Source: Clostridium sp. Marseille-P3244 (GTDB lineage Bacteria > Bacillota > Clostridia > Lachnospirales > Lachnospiraceae). From it: 64,000 bases of DNA. Below are positions 30,551-39,814 of this stretch, in pieces. Location of the stretch: positions 1 to 64,000 of the forward strand of contig NZ_LT635549.1 in assembly GCF_900120155.1 (NCBI RefSeq), read 5' to 3'. Position 1 is the first letter of the stretch. Each line of letters opens with the position of its first letter. The position numbers were made by a program, and so were the translations under genes. The notes beneath the pieces are model-generated. The model had not been told where the DNA came from and made no database searches. It saw only the letters and a list, made by a program, of their open reading frames with translations.

Positions 30551-31381
30551 ATGCCATATTCTATCATGCTGGACGCCGGACACGGAGGCCGTGATCCGGG
30601 AGCTGTCTACAACGGCAGGCAGGAAAAAGATGACACTCTGGCCCTTACTCTCGCCATTGGAGAAATTCTTCAGGACCGAGGACTTGATGTAGAGTATACC
30701 CGCACCACAGATGTGTATGAATCCCCTTATCAGAAAGCAATGGAGGCCAATAATGCGGGAGTAGATTTTTTTGTTTCTATCCACCGCAACTCTTATCCCA
30801 CTGACAATGTCGGTTTTGGGGTGGAGTCCCTTGTTTATGACAAATCAGGGATCAAACTGGAGATGGCAGAAAACATAAACGAACAGCTGGAAGCTGTCGG
30901 TTTTGTGAACAGAGGCGTACAGGCAAGGCCCGGACTGGTTGTGCTGCGGCGGACAAAAATGCCAGCTGTTCTTGTAGAAGTAGGCTTTATTAATTCTGAT
31001 ACAGATAACCAGATTTTTGACGATAATTTTAATGATATCGCCCTGGCCATCGCTGAAGGAATCCTTGATACCCTGCAGATAAACGGAGACGCAGGGGAAA
31101 ACGGAACATCAGACGGAAATAATGGTCCGGGAGGAAACGATTCCGGCGGAATTACAGTTACCCATCCCGGCTACACAGTCCAGACAGGAGCTTTTCGAAA
31201 CGGCGCGTACGCGGACCGTCTGCAGAAAGAGCTTCTGGAGCAGGACTTCCCGGCAGTCACCAGTCAGGGAGATGGATTGTACCGTGTTACGGTAGGCACA
31301 TACCCCACTTTAGATGAAGCGGCAGAGATGGAGCGCCGGCTGAAACGGGCAGGATATCAGACGGTGATTCTTTCCCGGTGA
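30551..31381 (+). CDS. N-acetylmuramoyl-L-alanine amidase with SPOR domain
   Basis: 276 residues. Start taken at the ATG at 30551, with aaaggaac in front. The Amidase_3 domain shows the zinc ligands: MLDAGHGGRDPGAVYNG (His), VEYTRTTDVYESPYQKAM region (Glu), FFVSIHRNS (His), and the catalytic Glu in PAVLVEVGFINS. After a Gly/Asn-rich linker (about 180-205) comes a SPOR domain (YTVQTGAFRNGAYADRLQKE...) that binds denuded glycan at division or spore septa. No signal peptide is visible, so export would be by another route, or the enzyme acts in lysis of the mother cell. Clostridial spore-associated amidases have this architecture. Confidence 0.93.
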   Translation: MPYSIMLDAGHGGRDPGAVYNGRQEKDDTLALTLAIGEILQDRGLDVEYTRTTDVYESPYQKAMEANNAGVDFFVSIHRNSYPTDNVGFGVESLVYDKSGIKLEMAENINEQLEAVGFVNRGVQARPGLVVLRRTKMPAVLVEVGFINSDTDNQIFDDNFNDIALAIAEGILDTLQINGDAGENGTSDGNNGPGGNDSGGITVTHPGYTVQTGAFRNGAYADRLQKELLEQDFPAVTSQGDGLYRVTVGTYPTLDEAAEMERRLKRAGYQTVILSR

Positions 31382-31387
31382 CACAGA

Positions 31388-31443
31388 AAAAGCATATGTA
31401 TACCCGGAAGGAATCTGTCCCTTCCGAGATACATATGCTTTCT
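31388..31443. terminator. Bidirectional terminator between convergent amidase and glmM
   Basis: aaagcatatgtatac and gatacatatgcttt arms form a long stem with an inner ggaagg/ccttcc hairpin. Confidence 0.8.
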
Positions 31444-31481
31444 TTTTGCTTTTATCCTCAGAGTTTTCTATAAATATCTGC

Positions 31482-32825
31482 CTACTCCGTAAGTCCTTCT
31501 TTCTCTATTACTTCTACTACGCTGTCCACATATTTTTCACATATTTCATCGGAAGCGGCCTCGACCATAACGCGGATCACCGGCTCCGTGCCGCTCTCCC
31601 GCACAAGGATACGTCCGTCACTTCCCAGCGCGTCAGACACACTCTGAACTGCTGCCTGTACCGCTGGATTCTCTCTCGCGGTCTTTTTATCCTTCACTCG
31701 CACATTCTTCAGAAGCTGAGGGAAGATCTTAACTTCATCAGCCAGTTTCCCGAGCGTCTGCTTCTTCTCAAGCATTACTTCCATGACCATCAGAGAAGTA
31801 AGGATTCCGTCACCTGTTCTTGCATGCTTGCTGAAAATAATGTGTCCGGACTGCTCACCACCGAGCACGAATCCGTTCTTCAGCATATTTTCATAGACAT
31901 ATTTGTCTCCCACTGCCGTCTGCTCGTATTTCATACCGATCTTGTCACACGCCTTATACAGTCCCAGATTGGACATGACTGTGGTAACAATCGTATTGCC
32001 TTCCAGACGTCCCTGTTCCATCAGATATTTCCCGCACACATACATGATGCGGTCACCATCCACCACATTTCCGTTCTCATCCACTGCGATGCATCTGTCT
32101 GCGTCTCCGTCATAGGCAAAGCCCACATCCAGCTTCTTTTCCTTTACAAAATTCTGAAGTACTTCTATATGGGTGGACCCACAGTTCGTATTGATATTTG
32201 TTCCGTCCGGCTCATTATTGATAACATATGTCTTGGCGCCGAGAGCGTCGAACACGCTCTTCGCGATGGAGAAAGAACTTCCATTGGCGCAGTCCAGTCC
32301 GATTCTCATATCTTTGAAAGAACGAGTCGCCAGAGAGATCAGATGCCCGATATAGCGGTTCCTCCCCGCCGCGTAATCGATTGTACGCCCGATCTTTTCT
32401 TTGGTGGCAAGGGGAAGTTCATCTGTCTCACCGTCAATGTACGCTTCGATCTTCTCCTCAACCTCTGCCTCCATCTTATGGCCGGCGCTGTTGATGACCT
32501 TTATTCCGTTGTCATAAAACGGATTATGGCTGGCGGAGATCATGATACCGCAGTCAAAATCTTCTGTTCTCACAACATAGGATACGCTCGGTGTGGTTGT
32601 GACATGAAGAAGATACGCGTCCGCTCCGGAAGCAGTAAGTCCTGCTGCCAGCGCATATTCAAACATATAGCTGCTTCTTCTGGTGTCTTTTCCGATCACG
32701 ACTCTGGCTTTGTGATCCTGCCCGAAATACCAGCCGAGATAGCGGCCCACTTTAAATGCATGCTCTACTGTGAGGACTACATTCGCCTCTCCGCGGAATC
32801 CATCCGTCCCAAAATATTTTCCCAT
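31482..32825 (-). CDS. glmM: Phosphoglucosamine mutase
   Basis: 447 residues. Start chosen at 32825 (MGKYFGTDGFRGEANVVLTV), with gaggaaa upstream. The catalytic phosphoserine loop is MISASHNPFYDNGIKVINSA. The metal-binding motif is FAYDGDADRCIAVDENGNVV, and the sugar-binding loop is LGGEQSGHIIFSKHARTGDG. The C-terminal phosphate-binding site is ILVRESGTEPVIRVMVEA. The enzyme converts glucosamine-6-P to glucosamine-1-P for UDP-GlcNAc and wall synthesis. It is activated by phosphorylation of the serine. The long 5' gap to the divergent HAD gene (33041) holds both promoters. Confidence 0.97.
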   Translation of the reverse strand: MGKYFGTDGFRGEANVVLTVEHAFKVGRYLGWYFGQDHKARVVIGKDTRRSSYMFEYALAAGLTASGADAYLLHVTTTPSVSYVVRTEDFDCGIMISASHNPFYDNGIKVINSAGHKMEAEVEEKIEAYIDGETDELPLATKEKIGRTIDYAAGRNRYIGHLISLATRSFKDMRIGLDCANGSSFSIAKSVFDALGAKTYVINNEPDGTNINTNCGSTHIEVLQNFVKEKKLDVGFAYDGDADRCIAVDENGNVVDGDRIMYVCGKYLMEQGRLEGNTIVTTVMSNLGLYKACDKIGMKYEQTAVGDKYVYENMLKNGFVLGGEQSGHIIFSKHARTGDGILTSLMVMEVMLEKKQTLGKLADEVKIFPQLLKNVRVKDKKTARENPAVQAAVQSVSDALGSDGRILVRESGTEPVIRVMVEAASDEICEKYVDSVVEVIEKEGLTE

Positions 32826-33040
32826 AATTGTTTTCCTCTTTGTTTTCTTAATATTTATGCCTGAGCCGGAAAATCCATATCCTTTTCCTGACATAATCAC
32901 ATTATATTACCATTACAAAAAAGTTACAAGTATTTCTTTTTTGTTACAAGTTTACACCTGAACAAATTTAAGATATACTGTCTGTTGTTGTTTATTCTGA
33001 TTTGTATATAATATGTTTCTCGGAAATGAGGTAATATTTT

Positions 33041-33829
33041 ATGATAAAACTGATCGCAAGCGATCTGGACGGCACCCTTCTGAAAAACGGTTCTCAGGAA
33101 CTGACTCCCCGGGCACTGGATCTGATCCGTCGTCTGACAGACAAAGGGATCCGCTTTGTTGCCGCAAGCGGACGACAGTACGCCAATGAACGCCAGGTAT
33201 TCCATCCGATCAGAGACAGGATTTCCTATATTGCGGAAAATGGATCTCTCTGCGTACATCAGGGGAAAGTGATCTCCCGGGGGATTCTTCCGGATGATCT
33301 GGCCCGCCGGATCATTCTTGAAATTAAAAAAGAACCCGGCTTTGAAGTAGTGGTATCCCGTGAAGACGCCTGCTTTATGGAAAATAATAATTCGCTCCTG
33401 GTGGACCATATTGTAAATGTAATGAAAAACTCTACCGTGATCATAGATGATATCACAAAGGTGCCTTTTCCCGTCATTAAAATTTCGGTTGCCAATATGA
33501 CAACCAACGACCTGAACGGATATCTGCGGCATCTCCAGGAAATGTTCTCCTCAGAAATCAATGTGGTAACTTCCGGAAATGTATGGATCGATTTTATCGT
33601 CCCGGGATATAATAAAGGAACTGCTCTGAAACGGTTCATGGATCTTTTCGGCGTCAGTCCAAAAGAATGCATGGCCTTCGGTGACCAGTATAATGATGTA
33701 GAAATGCTGCAGCTGGCCGGCGAAAGCTATGCCATGTCGGACGCGGCCCCCGGGATCGCCGGGTACGCCGCACATGTCACCGATTCTGTGGAAGACGTAC
33801 TGGAGGAACTTCTGCGCAGCCTGCCATAA
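33041..33829 (+). CDS. Cof-type HAD hydrolase (sugar phosphatase family)
   Basis: 262 residues. HAD motif I is LIASDLDGTLLKNGSQELTP, motif II FVAASGRQYANERQVF, motif III lysine in NKGTALKRFMDLFG, and motif IV AFGDQYNDVEML. The cap between residues about 80 and 190 is the C2B type. Cof/YidA-type enzymes dephosphorylate small sugar phosphates and similar metabolites with broad specificity. The window has a second member at 45274. Substrate cannot be set from the sequence. Confidence 0.92.
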   Translation: MIKLIASDLDGTLLKNGSQELTPRALDLIRRLTDKGIRFVAASGRQYANERQVFHPIRDRISYIAENGSLCVHQGKVISRGILPDDLARRIILEIKKEPGFEVVVSREDACFMENNNSLLVDHIVNVMKNSTVIIDDITKVPFPVIKISVANMTTNDLNGYLRHLQEMFSSEINVVTSGNVWIDFIVPGYNKGTALKRFMDLFGVSPKECMAFGDQYNDVEMLQLAGESYAMSDAAPGIAGYAAHVTDSVEDVLEELLRSLP

Positions 33830-33854
33830 CCTGCCTTTTGCTCCGCGGCAGATC

Positions 33855-34604
33855 TCAGCTGTTCTTCTTTATCTCTACAACTGCGTACAGATTTCCCCTT
33901 CCATCACACAGCTCCGTCACAATCCGGTCGGGCTCCTCCGCCAGCCTTGGATAAATCATGTCTCCGTATACAGCTGACTTTTTATAATCCACTCTGACCT
34001 GTCCGACACGAATTTCCGCCGGAAGCATTTCCAGTGCCATCTGCACATACTGGCAATTGTTTACATGTTCATTCGTATCAATATGGTATCTGCGTACAGG
34101 AAAAGGTTCCTTTTCCATGTATTCTTCCGGCAGAAGGATCTTGCGTCCTTCATAGGGCATGTCCAGGGGAGCGTGCAGGTCGTAGGGGGCAATATCTTCT
34201 TCCGCCGGGCGGGCCGGGCGGGCCTTTTCCAGATCCATAAAAACCCAGATAGAATTGGCACAGGCAATCTGTTTACCTTCCCCGTCCTTCATATAGAAAT
34301 TTCTGTTTCCGTACAGACCTTTGAACCCAGTTGGGAATGTTCCCGTGGTAATATTTTCGCACAGCCGGGGATACCGTTTTACAATGATCTGCCAGTAGGA
34401 CAGCACCCATGCTTTTTTCTCTTTTTTCAGTCTTTCCATTCCAACTCCTGCTGCCTCTGAATGAAATGTACTGCAATCCTGAAAATAATTGATCAGCGCC
34501 GGCAGTGTCATGGTGCCTCTGTGATCGATCTCGCTGTAGCGTACTCTGCTTTCAAATTCATATCCATCTGATCCAAGTGCTGTATTTTTCTCTGCCATGT
34601 CCAT
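33855..34604 (-). CDS. Acyl-ACP thioesterase (FatA/FatB-like, double hot-dog)
   Basis: 249 residues. Start taken at 34604 (MDMAEKNTALGSDGYEFESR) with gaggagtga in front. The first hot-dog has YSEIDHRGTMTLPALINYFQ and WVLSYWQIIVKRYPRLCENI. The second carries VRRYHIDTNEHVNNCQYVQM, the conserved Asp/Asn/His site of bacterial acyl-ACP thioesterases. The enzyme releases fatty acids from acyl carrier protein. It lies 4 nt after a cation efflux gene and is probably co-transcribed with it and spoIIR. Confidence 0.9.
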   Translation of the reverse strand: MDMAEKNTALGSDGYEFESRVRYSEIDHRGTMTLPALINYFQDCSTFHSEAAGVGMERLKKEKKAWVLSYWQIIVKRYPRLCENITTGTFPTGFKGLYGNRNFYMKDGEGKQIACANSIWVFMDLEKARPARPAEEDIAPYDLHAPLDMPYEGRKILLPEEYMEKEPFPVRRYHIDTNEHVNNCQYVQMALEMLPAEIRVGQVRVDYKKSAVYGDMIYPRLAEEPDRIVTELCDGRGNLYAVVEIKKNS

Positions 34605-34608
34605 TTTC

Positions 34609-35793
34609 TCACTCCTCTGTCTTGGCCACATAGTCATATTCTACGGTTATCACGCATTCATACCTGGTATCCAGTTCCTTGATCTTCTGCGACAGACGCA
34701 GCGGAAGATCACTGCGTGTCTTTTCATCGTAATCGATAGGGATCACCATGTCAAAAATAAGATTGGTCTGATGTTCTCCATGGACAAGCCGGAAATCGTG
34801 GATGCTGCACGCCGGATCTAATTCTCTTAGGATATTTACGACCTGATCTCTTACCTTCAGTACCCGCTCATCCTTCATTTCCACAGGATCCATATGGATC
34901 ACAAGGAAGATCCCCAGCTCCTTCGCCGCCTCCCGCTCGATCCTGTCAATAATTTCGTGAGATTCTTCAATATCCGCGTCGTTCGGCACTTCCGCATGGA
35001 TAGAGGCCATACTCCTGCCGGGTCCATAGTTATGTACGATCAGATCATGAGTGCCCTCGATCCCTTCATATCCCTCGACAAACTGTTTGATCTGTCCGTA
35101 GATTTCCGGATCGATGGCCTGGCCGATCAGGGGTTCCAGCGTATCCCTGGCAATCCCCACGCCGGCCCACATAACCACCAGGGCCACGCCCACGCCCACG
35201 AACCCGTCAATATTGATCCCGGTCACCGCAAAAAAGATAAGGGACAGGACCGTAGCGCCTGTGGTAATCACATCTCCCATAGAATCCGTGAACACCGCCT
35301 TCATCACCTTGGAATCAATCTTTTCTCCCAGTTTTCTGTTAAACAGTCCGAGCCACAATTTTACCCCGATAGACACCAGCAGGATAAGAACGGACACCAC
35401 CTGGAAGTTCAGTTCCTCCGGAGTTCGTATTTTCCCGATGGAATCTTTCAGAAAACTGAATCCCACCTCCAGTACAAGGAAGGAGACGACCAGAGCCGCT
35501 ATGTACTCGATCCTTCCGTGGCCGAAAGGATGATCCTTGTCTGCAGGCTTTTCTGCCATCTTCACCCCCACAAAACTGATAATAGATGACCCTGCATCGG
35601 ACAGATTATTGAATGCGTCCGCCGTAACCGACACACTGTGCAGGAACAAACCTACCACAAACTTTACTATAAATAAAAAGACATTGCAGAAGATACCCAC
35701 AATGCTGGCAAGCACCCCGTATGCTGTCCTCACGGATATCTTCTCCACGTCTCTGTAGTCTTTGACAAAGTGTTTCACTAAAAATTCTGTCAT
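34609..35793 (-). CDS. Cation diffusion facilitator (CDF) transporter
   Basis: 394 residues. Six membrane helices are expected in the first ~200 residues. Helix II carries SVTADAFNNLSDAGSSIISF, and helix V VITTGATVLSLIF with TDSMGD just before; these Asp residues bind metal. The DKDHPFGHGRIEYIAALVVS motif is typical. The C-terminal cytoplasmic domain (from about 205) includes GPGRSMASIHAEVPNDADIE and is longer than the minimal CDF, with a second alpha-beta repeat. It likely exports Zn, Mn or Fe. It is 1 nt from spoIIR and just upstream of the thioesterase gene. Confidence 0.93.
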   Translation of the reverse strand: MTEFLVKHFVKDYRDVEKISVRTAYGVLASIVGIFCNVFLFIVKFVVGLFLHSVSVTADAFNNLSDAGSSIISFVGVKMAEKPADKDHPFGHGRIEYIAALVVSFLVLEVGFSFLKDSIGKIRTPEELNFQVVSVLILLVSIGVKLWLGLFNRKLGEKIDSKVMKAVFTDSMGDVITTGATVLSLIFFAVTGINIDGFVGVGVALVVMWAGVGIARDTLEPLIGQAIDPEIYGQIKQFVEGYEGIEGTHDLIVHNYGPGRSMASIHAEVPNDADIEESHEIIDRIEREAAKELGIFLVIHMDPVEMKDERVLKVRDQVVNILRELDPACSIHDFRLVHGEHQTNLIFDMVIPIDYDEKTRSDLPLRLSQKIKELDTRYECVITVEYDYVAKTEE

Positions 35794-35794
35794 A

Positions 35795-36442
35795 TTACTT
35801 TCCTTTCCAGAAATACCAGCTTATCTTAAAATCTGATGTGGCCGTTATGCTGGAATATTCCTCTTCCGTCAATATATTCTTAAGCTTCTTTTTCCCTTCT
35901 TCCGGAACCACAGCGTTCGTTGTGTCAAGAAAACACAGGCTTGGATACAGCACACACCACCAGTTATGTCCTTTTGCTTCTCCGATCTCAACCCGGAGCG
36001 CTTTATAGTTCCCCGCGGGGAATGTCAGATCCCCATAGGTCCTGTCCGGGAACCAGCAGGTCGTGACCGCCGCGCTGACTGTATAGTCCGCTCCCTCGTC
36101 TGCTACTGTTTTTCTTCCCACCGCCTCGATCTCATCAATATGAGTTCGTATCCACCGGGCAGCGCCAGACGCGTCCTCTGCTTCCGGCATATTTTCTTCC
36201 ATATATCCCAGGATTGCATCACGCACCTTAAGCTTTAAGGCCTGATCCTCATCACTGTCGCTGTTGGCAAGCACATGGAATCTCAAGACCCCCTCAGCCA
36301 GATGCGACTGCATATCTGCCTGGGCCGCAGCCTCCGTCACGTGATAGACAATTCCCGTAAATATCCCTGAAATTAATACAGTCAGGAAAAATATAATTTT
36401 TATCGCATTTCTTTGAATTTTCTCAATATATGTCCTATACAT
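35795..36442 (-). CDS. spoIIR: Stage II sporulation protein R
   Basis: 215 residues. Start chosen at 36442 (MYRTYIEKIQRNAIKIIFFL) with ggaggg 7 nt upstream. One N-terminal membrane or signal helix (about 10-32) is followed by the secreted domain: LRFHVLANSDSDEDQALKLK, VRDAILGYMEEN and NWWCVLYPSLCFLD. SpoIIR is made in the forespore, crosses the membrane, and activates SpoIIGA to process pro-sigma-E in the mother cell. It indicates a spore former. In Clostridia it often stands near division or cell wall genes. Confidence 0.95.
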   Translation of the reverse strand: MYRTYIEKIQRNAIKIIFFLTVLISGIFTGIVYHVTEAAAQADMQSHLAEGVLRFHVLANSDSDEDQALKLKVRDAILGYMEENMPEAEDASGAARWIRTHIDEIEAVGRKTVADEGADYTVSAAVTTCWFPDRTYGDLTFPAGNYKALRVEIGEAKGHNWWCVLYPSLCFLDTTNAVVPEEGKKKLKNILTEEEYSSITATSDFKISWYFWKGK

Positions 36443-36507
36443 ATGTATACCCTCCATATTTTTACTGATATATGGAGTATGGACAGAAAATTCTGGAAAT
36501 ATTCTTC

Positions 36508-36547
36508 ATCGGGGTCAGGCCCCTTTTAAAAGGGGCCTGGCCCCGAT
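36508..36547. repeat. Dispersed palindrome, copy A
   Basis: A 40-bp near-perfect palindrome (atcggggtcaggcccctttt and its mirror, one mismatch). Related copies lie at 38177-38210 and 47073-47106. A flank similar to tctgaaaattct lies beside each. It stands downstream of the gntR-type gene and may act as terminator, but the repeated presence suggests a REP-like mobile palindrome. Confidence 0.75.
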
Positions 36548-36569
36548 TTGCAAAGTTATCTGAAAATTC

Positions 36570-37250
36570 TCACGTCTCGTCTCGATGCCGCAACGTACCT
36601 ACTACTGTATCTACCTGATTATTAATATGCTGTCCGGTAATTTCCGTGGCCTTATCCTTATCGTGACCTTCGATCGCCTGAATGATCGCCTGATGTTCTG
36701 CCAGCAACTGTGGATAACATTCCTTTTTCTTTAAATATTCAATCCGGTAACGATACATCTGCTCTCTGAGATTATTCAGCAGCTGGATCAGTCTTCCATT
36801 GTTTGTTGACGTAAATATCACATCATGAAAGGCTTCATCTGCCTGAGCGATCTGAGTAATATCATCACTGTCCAGAATATCCCGAAAATGATCTGCTGCC
36901 GAGTGCAGCTCCTTTAACTCTTTTTTATCGATCCGGTCGCAGGCAAGCTGTACTGCCAGTTCCTCAAGCGCGCAGCGCACTTCCAGTACATCCCTTAGAT
37001 TCTTCTCAGTAATCTCAGCTACCTCCGCGCCTTTTCTTGGTATCATGAGCACCAGCCCTTCCAGCTCAAGCTTTCGGATCGCTTCCCGTATAGGAGTACG
37101 GCTCACCCCCAGTTTATTGGCCAGCTGGATCTCCATCAGCCGCTCACCTGGTTTCAGCTCTCCCCTCAGAATGGCCCGGCGCAGCGTATTAAACACTACA
37201 TCTCTTAATGGAAGATACTCATTCATTGTAACTTCAAAATCAATCGACAT
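36570..37250 (-). CDS. GntR family regulator (FCD domain)
   Basis: 226 residues. The N-terminal winged helix is RRAILRGELKPGERLMEIQL and ANKLGVSRTPIREAIRKLEL, followed by GLVLMIPRKGAEVAEITEKN. The C-terminal all-helical FCD domain (about 90-220) has LEVRCALEELAVQLACDRID and ADEAFHDVIFTSTN, with metal-binding His and Asp expected in QADEAFHD and LLAEHQAIIQAIE. Such proteins respond to small organic acids. Its start overlaps the end of ispE by 11 nt, so it is co-transcribed and coupled. The target is unknown. Confidence 0.92.
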   Translation of the reverse strand: MSIDFEVTMNEYLPLRDVVFNTLRRAILRGELKPGERLMEIQLANKLGVSRTPIREAIRKLELEGLVLMIPRKGAEVAEITEKNLRDVLEVRCALEELAVQLACDRIDKKELKELHSAADHFRDILDSDDITQIAQADEAFHDVIFTSTNNGRLIQLLNNLREQMYRYRIEYLKKKECYPQLLAEHQAIIQAIEGHDKDKATEITGQHINNQVDTVVGTLRHRDET

Positions 37251-38127
37251 TCTGATTCCTCCTCACACTGTGTATACTTGTCACATAGACCTGTCTGGCT
37301 AATGACTTTTCTCTGATCTGTCTCTGTGCCTCTCTTGCGTCTGCCTTGCTGGTAAACAGGCCGAATACTGTGGGGCCGCTTCCGCTCATCATTGCGTTCA
37401 GCGCTCCCGCTTTTTTCATTTCCTGCTTGATCTTATCGATCACCGGATGCATTGGCACGGTCACTTCTTCAAGAACATTTCCCATTGCAGCCGCTGTCTG
37501 CTCCAGATTTCCGTTTTCCAGTCCTCTTATAATACCGTCTATGTCCGGATGTTTTAAGATTTTTTTCGCATCCAGAGCCTCATAAACCGTTTTTGTCGAC
37601 ACACTCACCGGCGGTTTGGCAATAAGTACAGTACATTTTGGCATTGGCGGAAGCTCCGACAGTTCTTCTCCGATCCCCTCTGCCAGTACTGTCCCTCTCA
37701 TAATGCAGTAGGGAACATCCGCTCCCAGCTTAACACCTCTCTCCATCAGCTCCTTCCGGCTCAGTCCCAGATGAAACATCCGGTTCAACCCGAACATAAC
37801 TGCTGCCGCGTTGGAACTTCCACCCGCGAGACCCGCAGCTACTGGTATATGTTTGTTCAGCATGATCTTTATCCCGCTCTCGATCTGAAACTCCTCTTTC
37901 AGCATCTGAGCCGCCTTATATGCAATATTCCCTTTTCCCACGGGAAGAAATTTTAAATTTGTCTCCACAGCAATGCCAGGTGTTTCTGACTTTTCAATCT
38001 TTACCTCATCATACAGATAAACGGACTGCATGACCATACGCACGTCATGATAGCCATTTTCTCTTTTTCCAAGTACATCCAGTCCCAGATTGATCTTTGC
38101 CAGTGCCCTTAGTTCAATCTGATTCAT
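37240..38127 (-). CDS. ispE: 4-diphosphocytidyl-2-C-methyl-D-erythritol kinase
   Basis: 295 residues. Start taken at 38127 (MNQIELRALAKINLGLDVLG) after ggaggacag. The GHMP kinase motifs are AKINLGLDV, HIPVAAGLAGGSSNAAAVMF (ATP loop), and MMSGSGPTVFGLF near the C-terminus. IspE phosphorylates CDP-ME in the MEP pathway for isoprenoids. It precedes a GntR-type regulator with overlap. A palindromic repeat (38177-38210) lies just upstream. Confidence 0.96.
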   Translation of the reverse strand: MNQIELRALAKINLGLDVLGKRENGYHDVRMVMQSVYLYDEVKIEKSETPGIAVETNLKFLPVGKGNIAYKAAQMLKEEFQIESGIKIMLNKHIPVAAGLAGGSSNAAAVMFGLNRMFHLGLSRKELMERGVKLGADVPYCIMRGTVLAEGIGEELSELPPMPKCTVLIAKPPVSVSTKTVYEALDAKKILKHPDIDGIIRGLENGNLEQTAAAMGNVLEEVTVPMHPVIDKIKQEMKKAGALNAMMSGSGPTVFGLFTSKADAREAQRQIREKSLARQVYVTSIHSVRRNQNVD

Positions 38128-38176
38128 CCTCTGTCCTCCATAAAATAATCTGAAAATTCTGAATACATAGGCAAAA

Positions 38177-38210
38177 GGTGCCTGACCCCTTTTAAAAGGT
38201 ACACGGCCCC
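38177..38210. repeat. Dispersed palindrome, copy B (degenerate)
   Basis: ggtgcctgaccccttttaaaaggtacacggccccatt keeps the ccttttaaaagg centre of the repeat, but the outer arms have decayed. A tctgaaaattctgaa flank precedes it, as beside copy A. Confidence 0.65.
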
Positions 38211-38243
38211 ATTGCTCAAATTTGTATTCTGTATACATTATGC

Positions 38244-39803
38244 TTATAGTATACTCACATTTTCTTTAAAAATCAACAATTTATCTCCCGGTGTTATATT
38301 CTGGCTCTCAAGCCCGTTCACTTCCATTATCCCCTCTATGGTCGTCATATATTTCTTTGCCAGCCCCCAGATATCTTCTCCTTCCTGTACGATATGTCCC
38401 ACGATTCCCGGCCGCCCGGCCAGTGTTTCCATATCCAGAGGTTCTATTCTTACTTCCGTGATCATCTCGACCGGCACTATTTTCCGCAGGAAAATATCAA
38501 ACGCAAGGACAGCCTTGATCTCTACGGCCTCGCTTCCCGCCAGTGTCACAGCAAGCTGTTCGACATGATAGGCCAGACTGCTCTCCGCGTTTTGGGGCAG
38601 CTCCGGATACTCGATAAGATAGGAGAAGGGCACGATCCCCTGCCAGCTTCCATAAGGTTCTGCATCATCTCCACGGAGATAGAGGAAAGTAAGATGGAGT
38701 ATACCTTCTACTCTTATCCCTTCTTCTGTGTGCTGTTTGCTCTCTACCTGGATGCTCCCCTGGCTGTGTATGATCTGGAGCACATCTTCTTTCAGTTCCG
38801 GAAGCGCCAGACGTTCCGACATCTTGCATCTGGATTGGTTCTGCATCAGCAGCTCTTCGTACACTGCGTCCCGCGTTTCAAATACACACTGTTGTTCAAG
38901 GGAATACATATCCTTCAGGATCTCTGTTTCCTCTTCTTCATAAAGATTCATGCGCAGAGCTATGGTAGCCTCGATTCCAAGGATCCTGGCCTCTCCGTCT
39001 TCATCCAGCCGGATATCTACCAGAGTGTCCTCAACGGAATGCTGGATATGATGATACATTCCCTCAGAGGCACCCTCACATGGAATGCGCCCTTCGTAGG
39101 GAACGCTCTGCTCGATCCAGTCTGCCTTCCCCTCTCCGGAAACATACATACAGAACACGAGCAGTTCTCCGCGGAGCAGCACTTCATCCTCCCCCATCCG
39201 TATGTCCAGTTTCCGACTGTCGATATCCGTCAACAGGATCTCCCCGATACTCTCTTTTGTTCCGGGCAAGGTGATCTCTTCCTTGATCCGGTATGTATCT
39301 TTCTTTGAAACTGCCAGCTTCAACAGATTCATTTTCTGCATTTTCCGGTAAACAGGTATGTCACTTTCCACATCCACCGTCATCTCCTCGTCCCGCAGGC
39401 TTTCCCTTCCCAGTTCCATCTCGGCCATCACCCTCAGGCTCAGCTTTCTGGAATGGACAACTGTCACTGTAAATTCTGTCCTGACATTTCTCAGAAAAAA
39501 TGTCTCCTGCCCGTCGCTTTCCGCATAGACCATCTCCTCAAAAGGAAGCTTGCCCTCCAGTACGGCAGGACCGGGTTCTGCGGAATCTGTAATATAGAGA
39601 ATACGGAAAAACACTTTGCCTGTAACTTTAATATAGTTTTCGACCGGGCGGATATCCTCTGTCCGCAGCTCAGCCGTCCCCTGGATTATTCTGCGTACAT
39701 CCTCTTTCTTCTCCGGCACATTATAGTCTTCGTCCAGGTAAAACTGGTCAAAGATACTCTTTCCTTCCTGTGTATAATGGATCGGTTTTCTGATCAGCTC
39801 CAT
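38244..39803 (-). CDS. sipL: Spore coat/IVA-interacting protein SipL (DUF3794 + LysM)
   Basis: 519 residues. Start chosen at 39803 (MELIRKPIHYTQEGKSIFDQ) with aggaggaaa in front. It contains three DUF3794-type repeats, for example IKVTGKVFFRILYITDSAEP, VLLRGELLVFCMYVSGEGKA and IRVEGILHLTFLYLRGDDAE. It ends in a LysM domain (GHIVQEGEDIWGLAKKYMTT). In C. difficile, SipL binds SpoIVA and is needed for spore coat assembly around the forespore. Length and domain order match. Next to the small lipoprotein gene (39815-40273), 11 nt apart. Confidence 0.92.
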   Translation of the reverse strand: MELIRKPIHYTQEGKSIFDQFYLDEDYNVPEKKEDVRRIIQGTAELRTEDIRPVENYIKVTGKVFFRILYITDSAEPGPAVLEGKLPFEEMVYAESDGQETFFLRNVRTEFTVTVVHSRKLSLRVMAEMELGRESLRDEEMTVDVESDIPVYRKMQKMNLLKLAVSKKDTYRIKEEITLPGTKESIGEILLTDIDSRKLDIRMGEDEVLLRGELLVFCMYVSGEGKADWIEQSVPYEGRIPCEGASEGMYHHIQHSVEDTLVDIRLDEDGEARILGIEATIALRMNLYEEEETEILKDMYSLEQQCVFETRDAVYEELLMQNQSRCKMSERLALPELKEDVLQIIHSQGSIQVESKQHTEEGIRVEGILHLTFLYLRGDDAEPYGSWQGIVPFSYLIEYPELPQNAESSLAYHVEQLAVTLAGSEAVEIKAVLAFDIFLRKIVPVEMITEVRIEPLDMETLAGRPGIVGHIVQEGEDIWGLAKKYMTTIEGIMEVNGLESQNITPGDKLLIFKENVSIL

Positions 39804-39814
39804 CTCTTTCCTCC

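Noticed and set aside
31446-32864. Open frame of 472 aa antisense to glmM
   Set aside because: Entirely within glmM, Cys/His/Leu-rich, no ribosome binding site and no domain. Shadow frame.
36508-36547. Simple terminator of spoIIR or gntR
   Set aside because: It can act as one, but related palindromes at two other places with a shared flank argue for a dispersed repeat family rather than an ordinary terminator.
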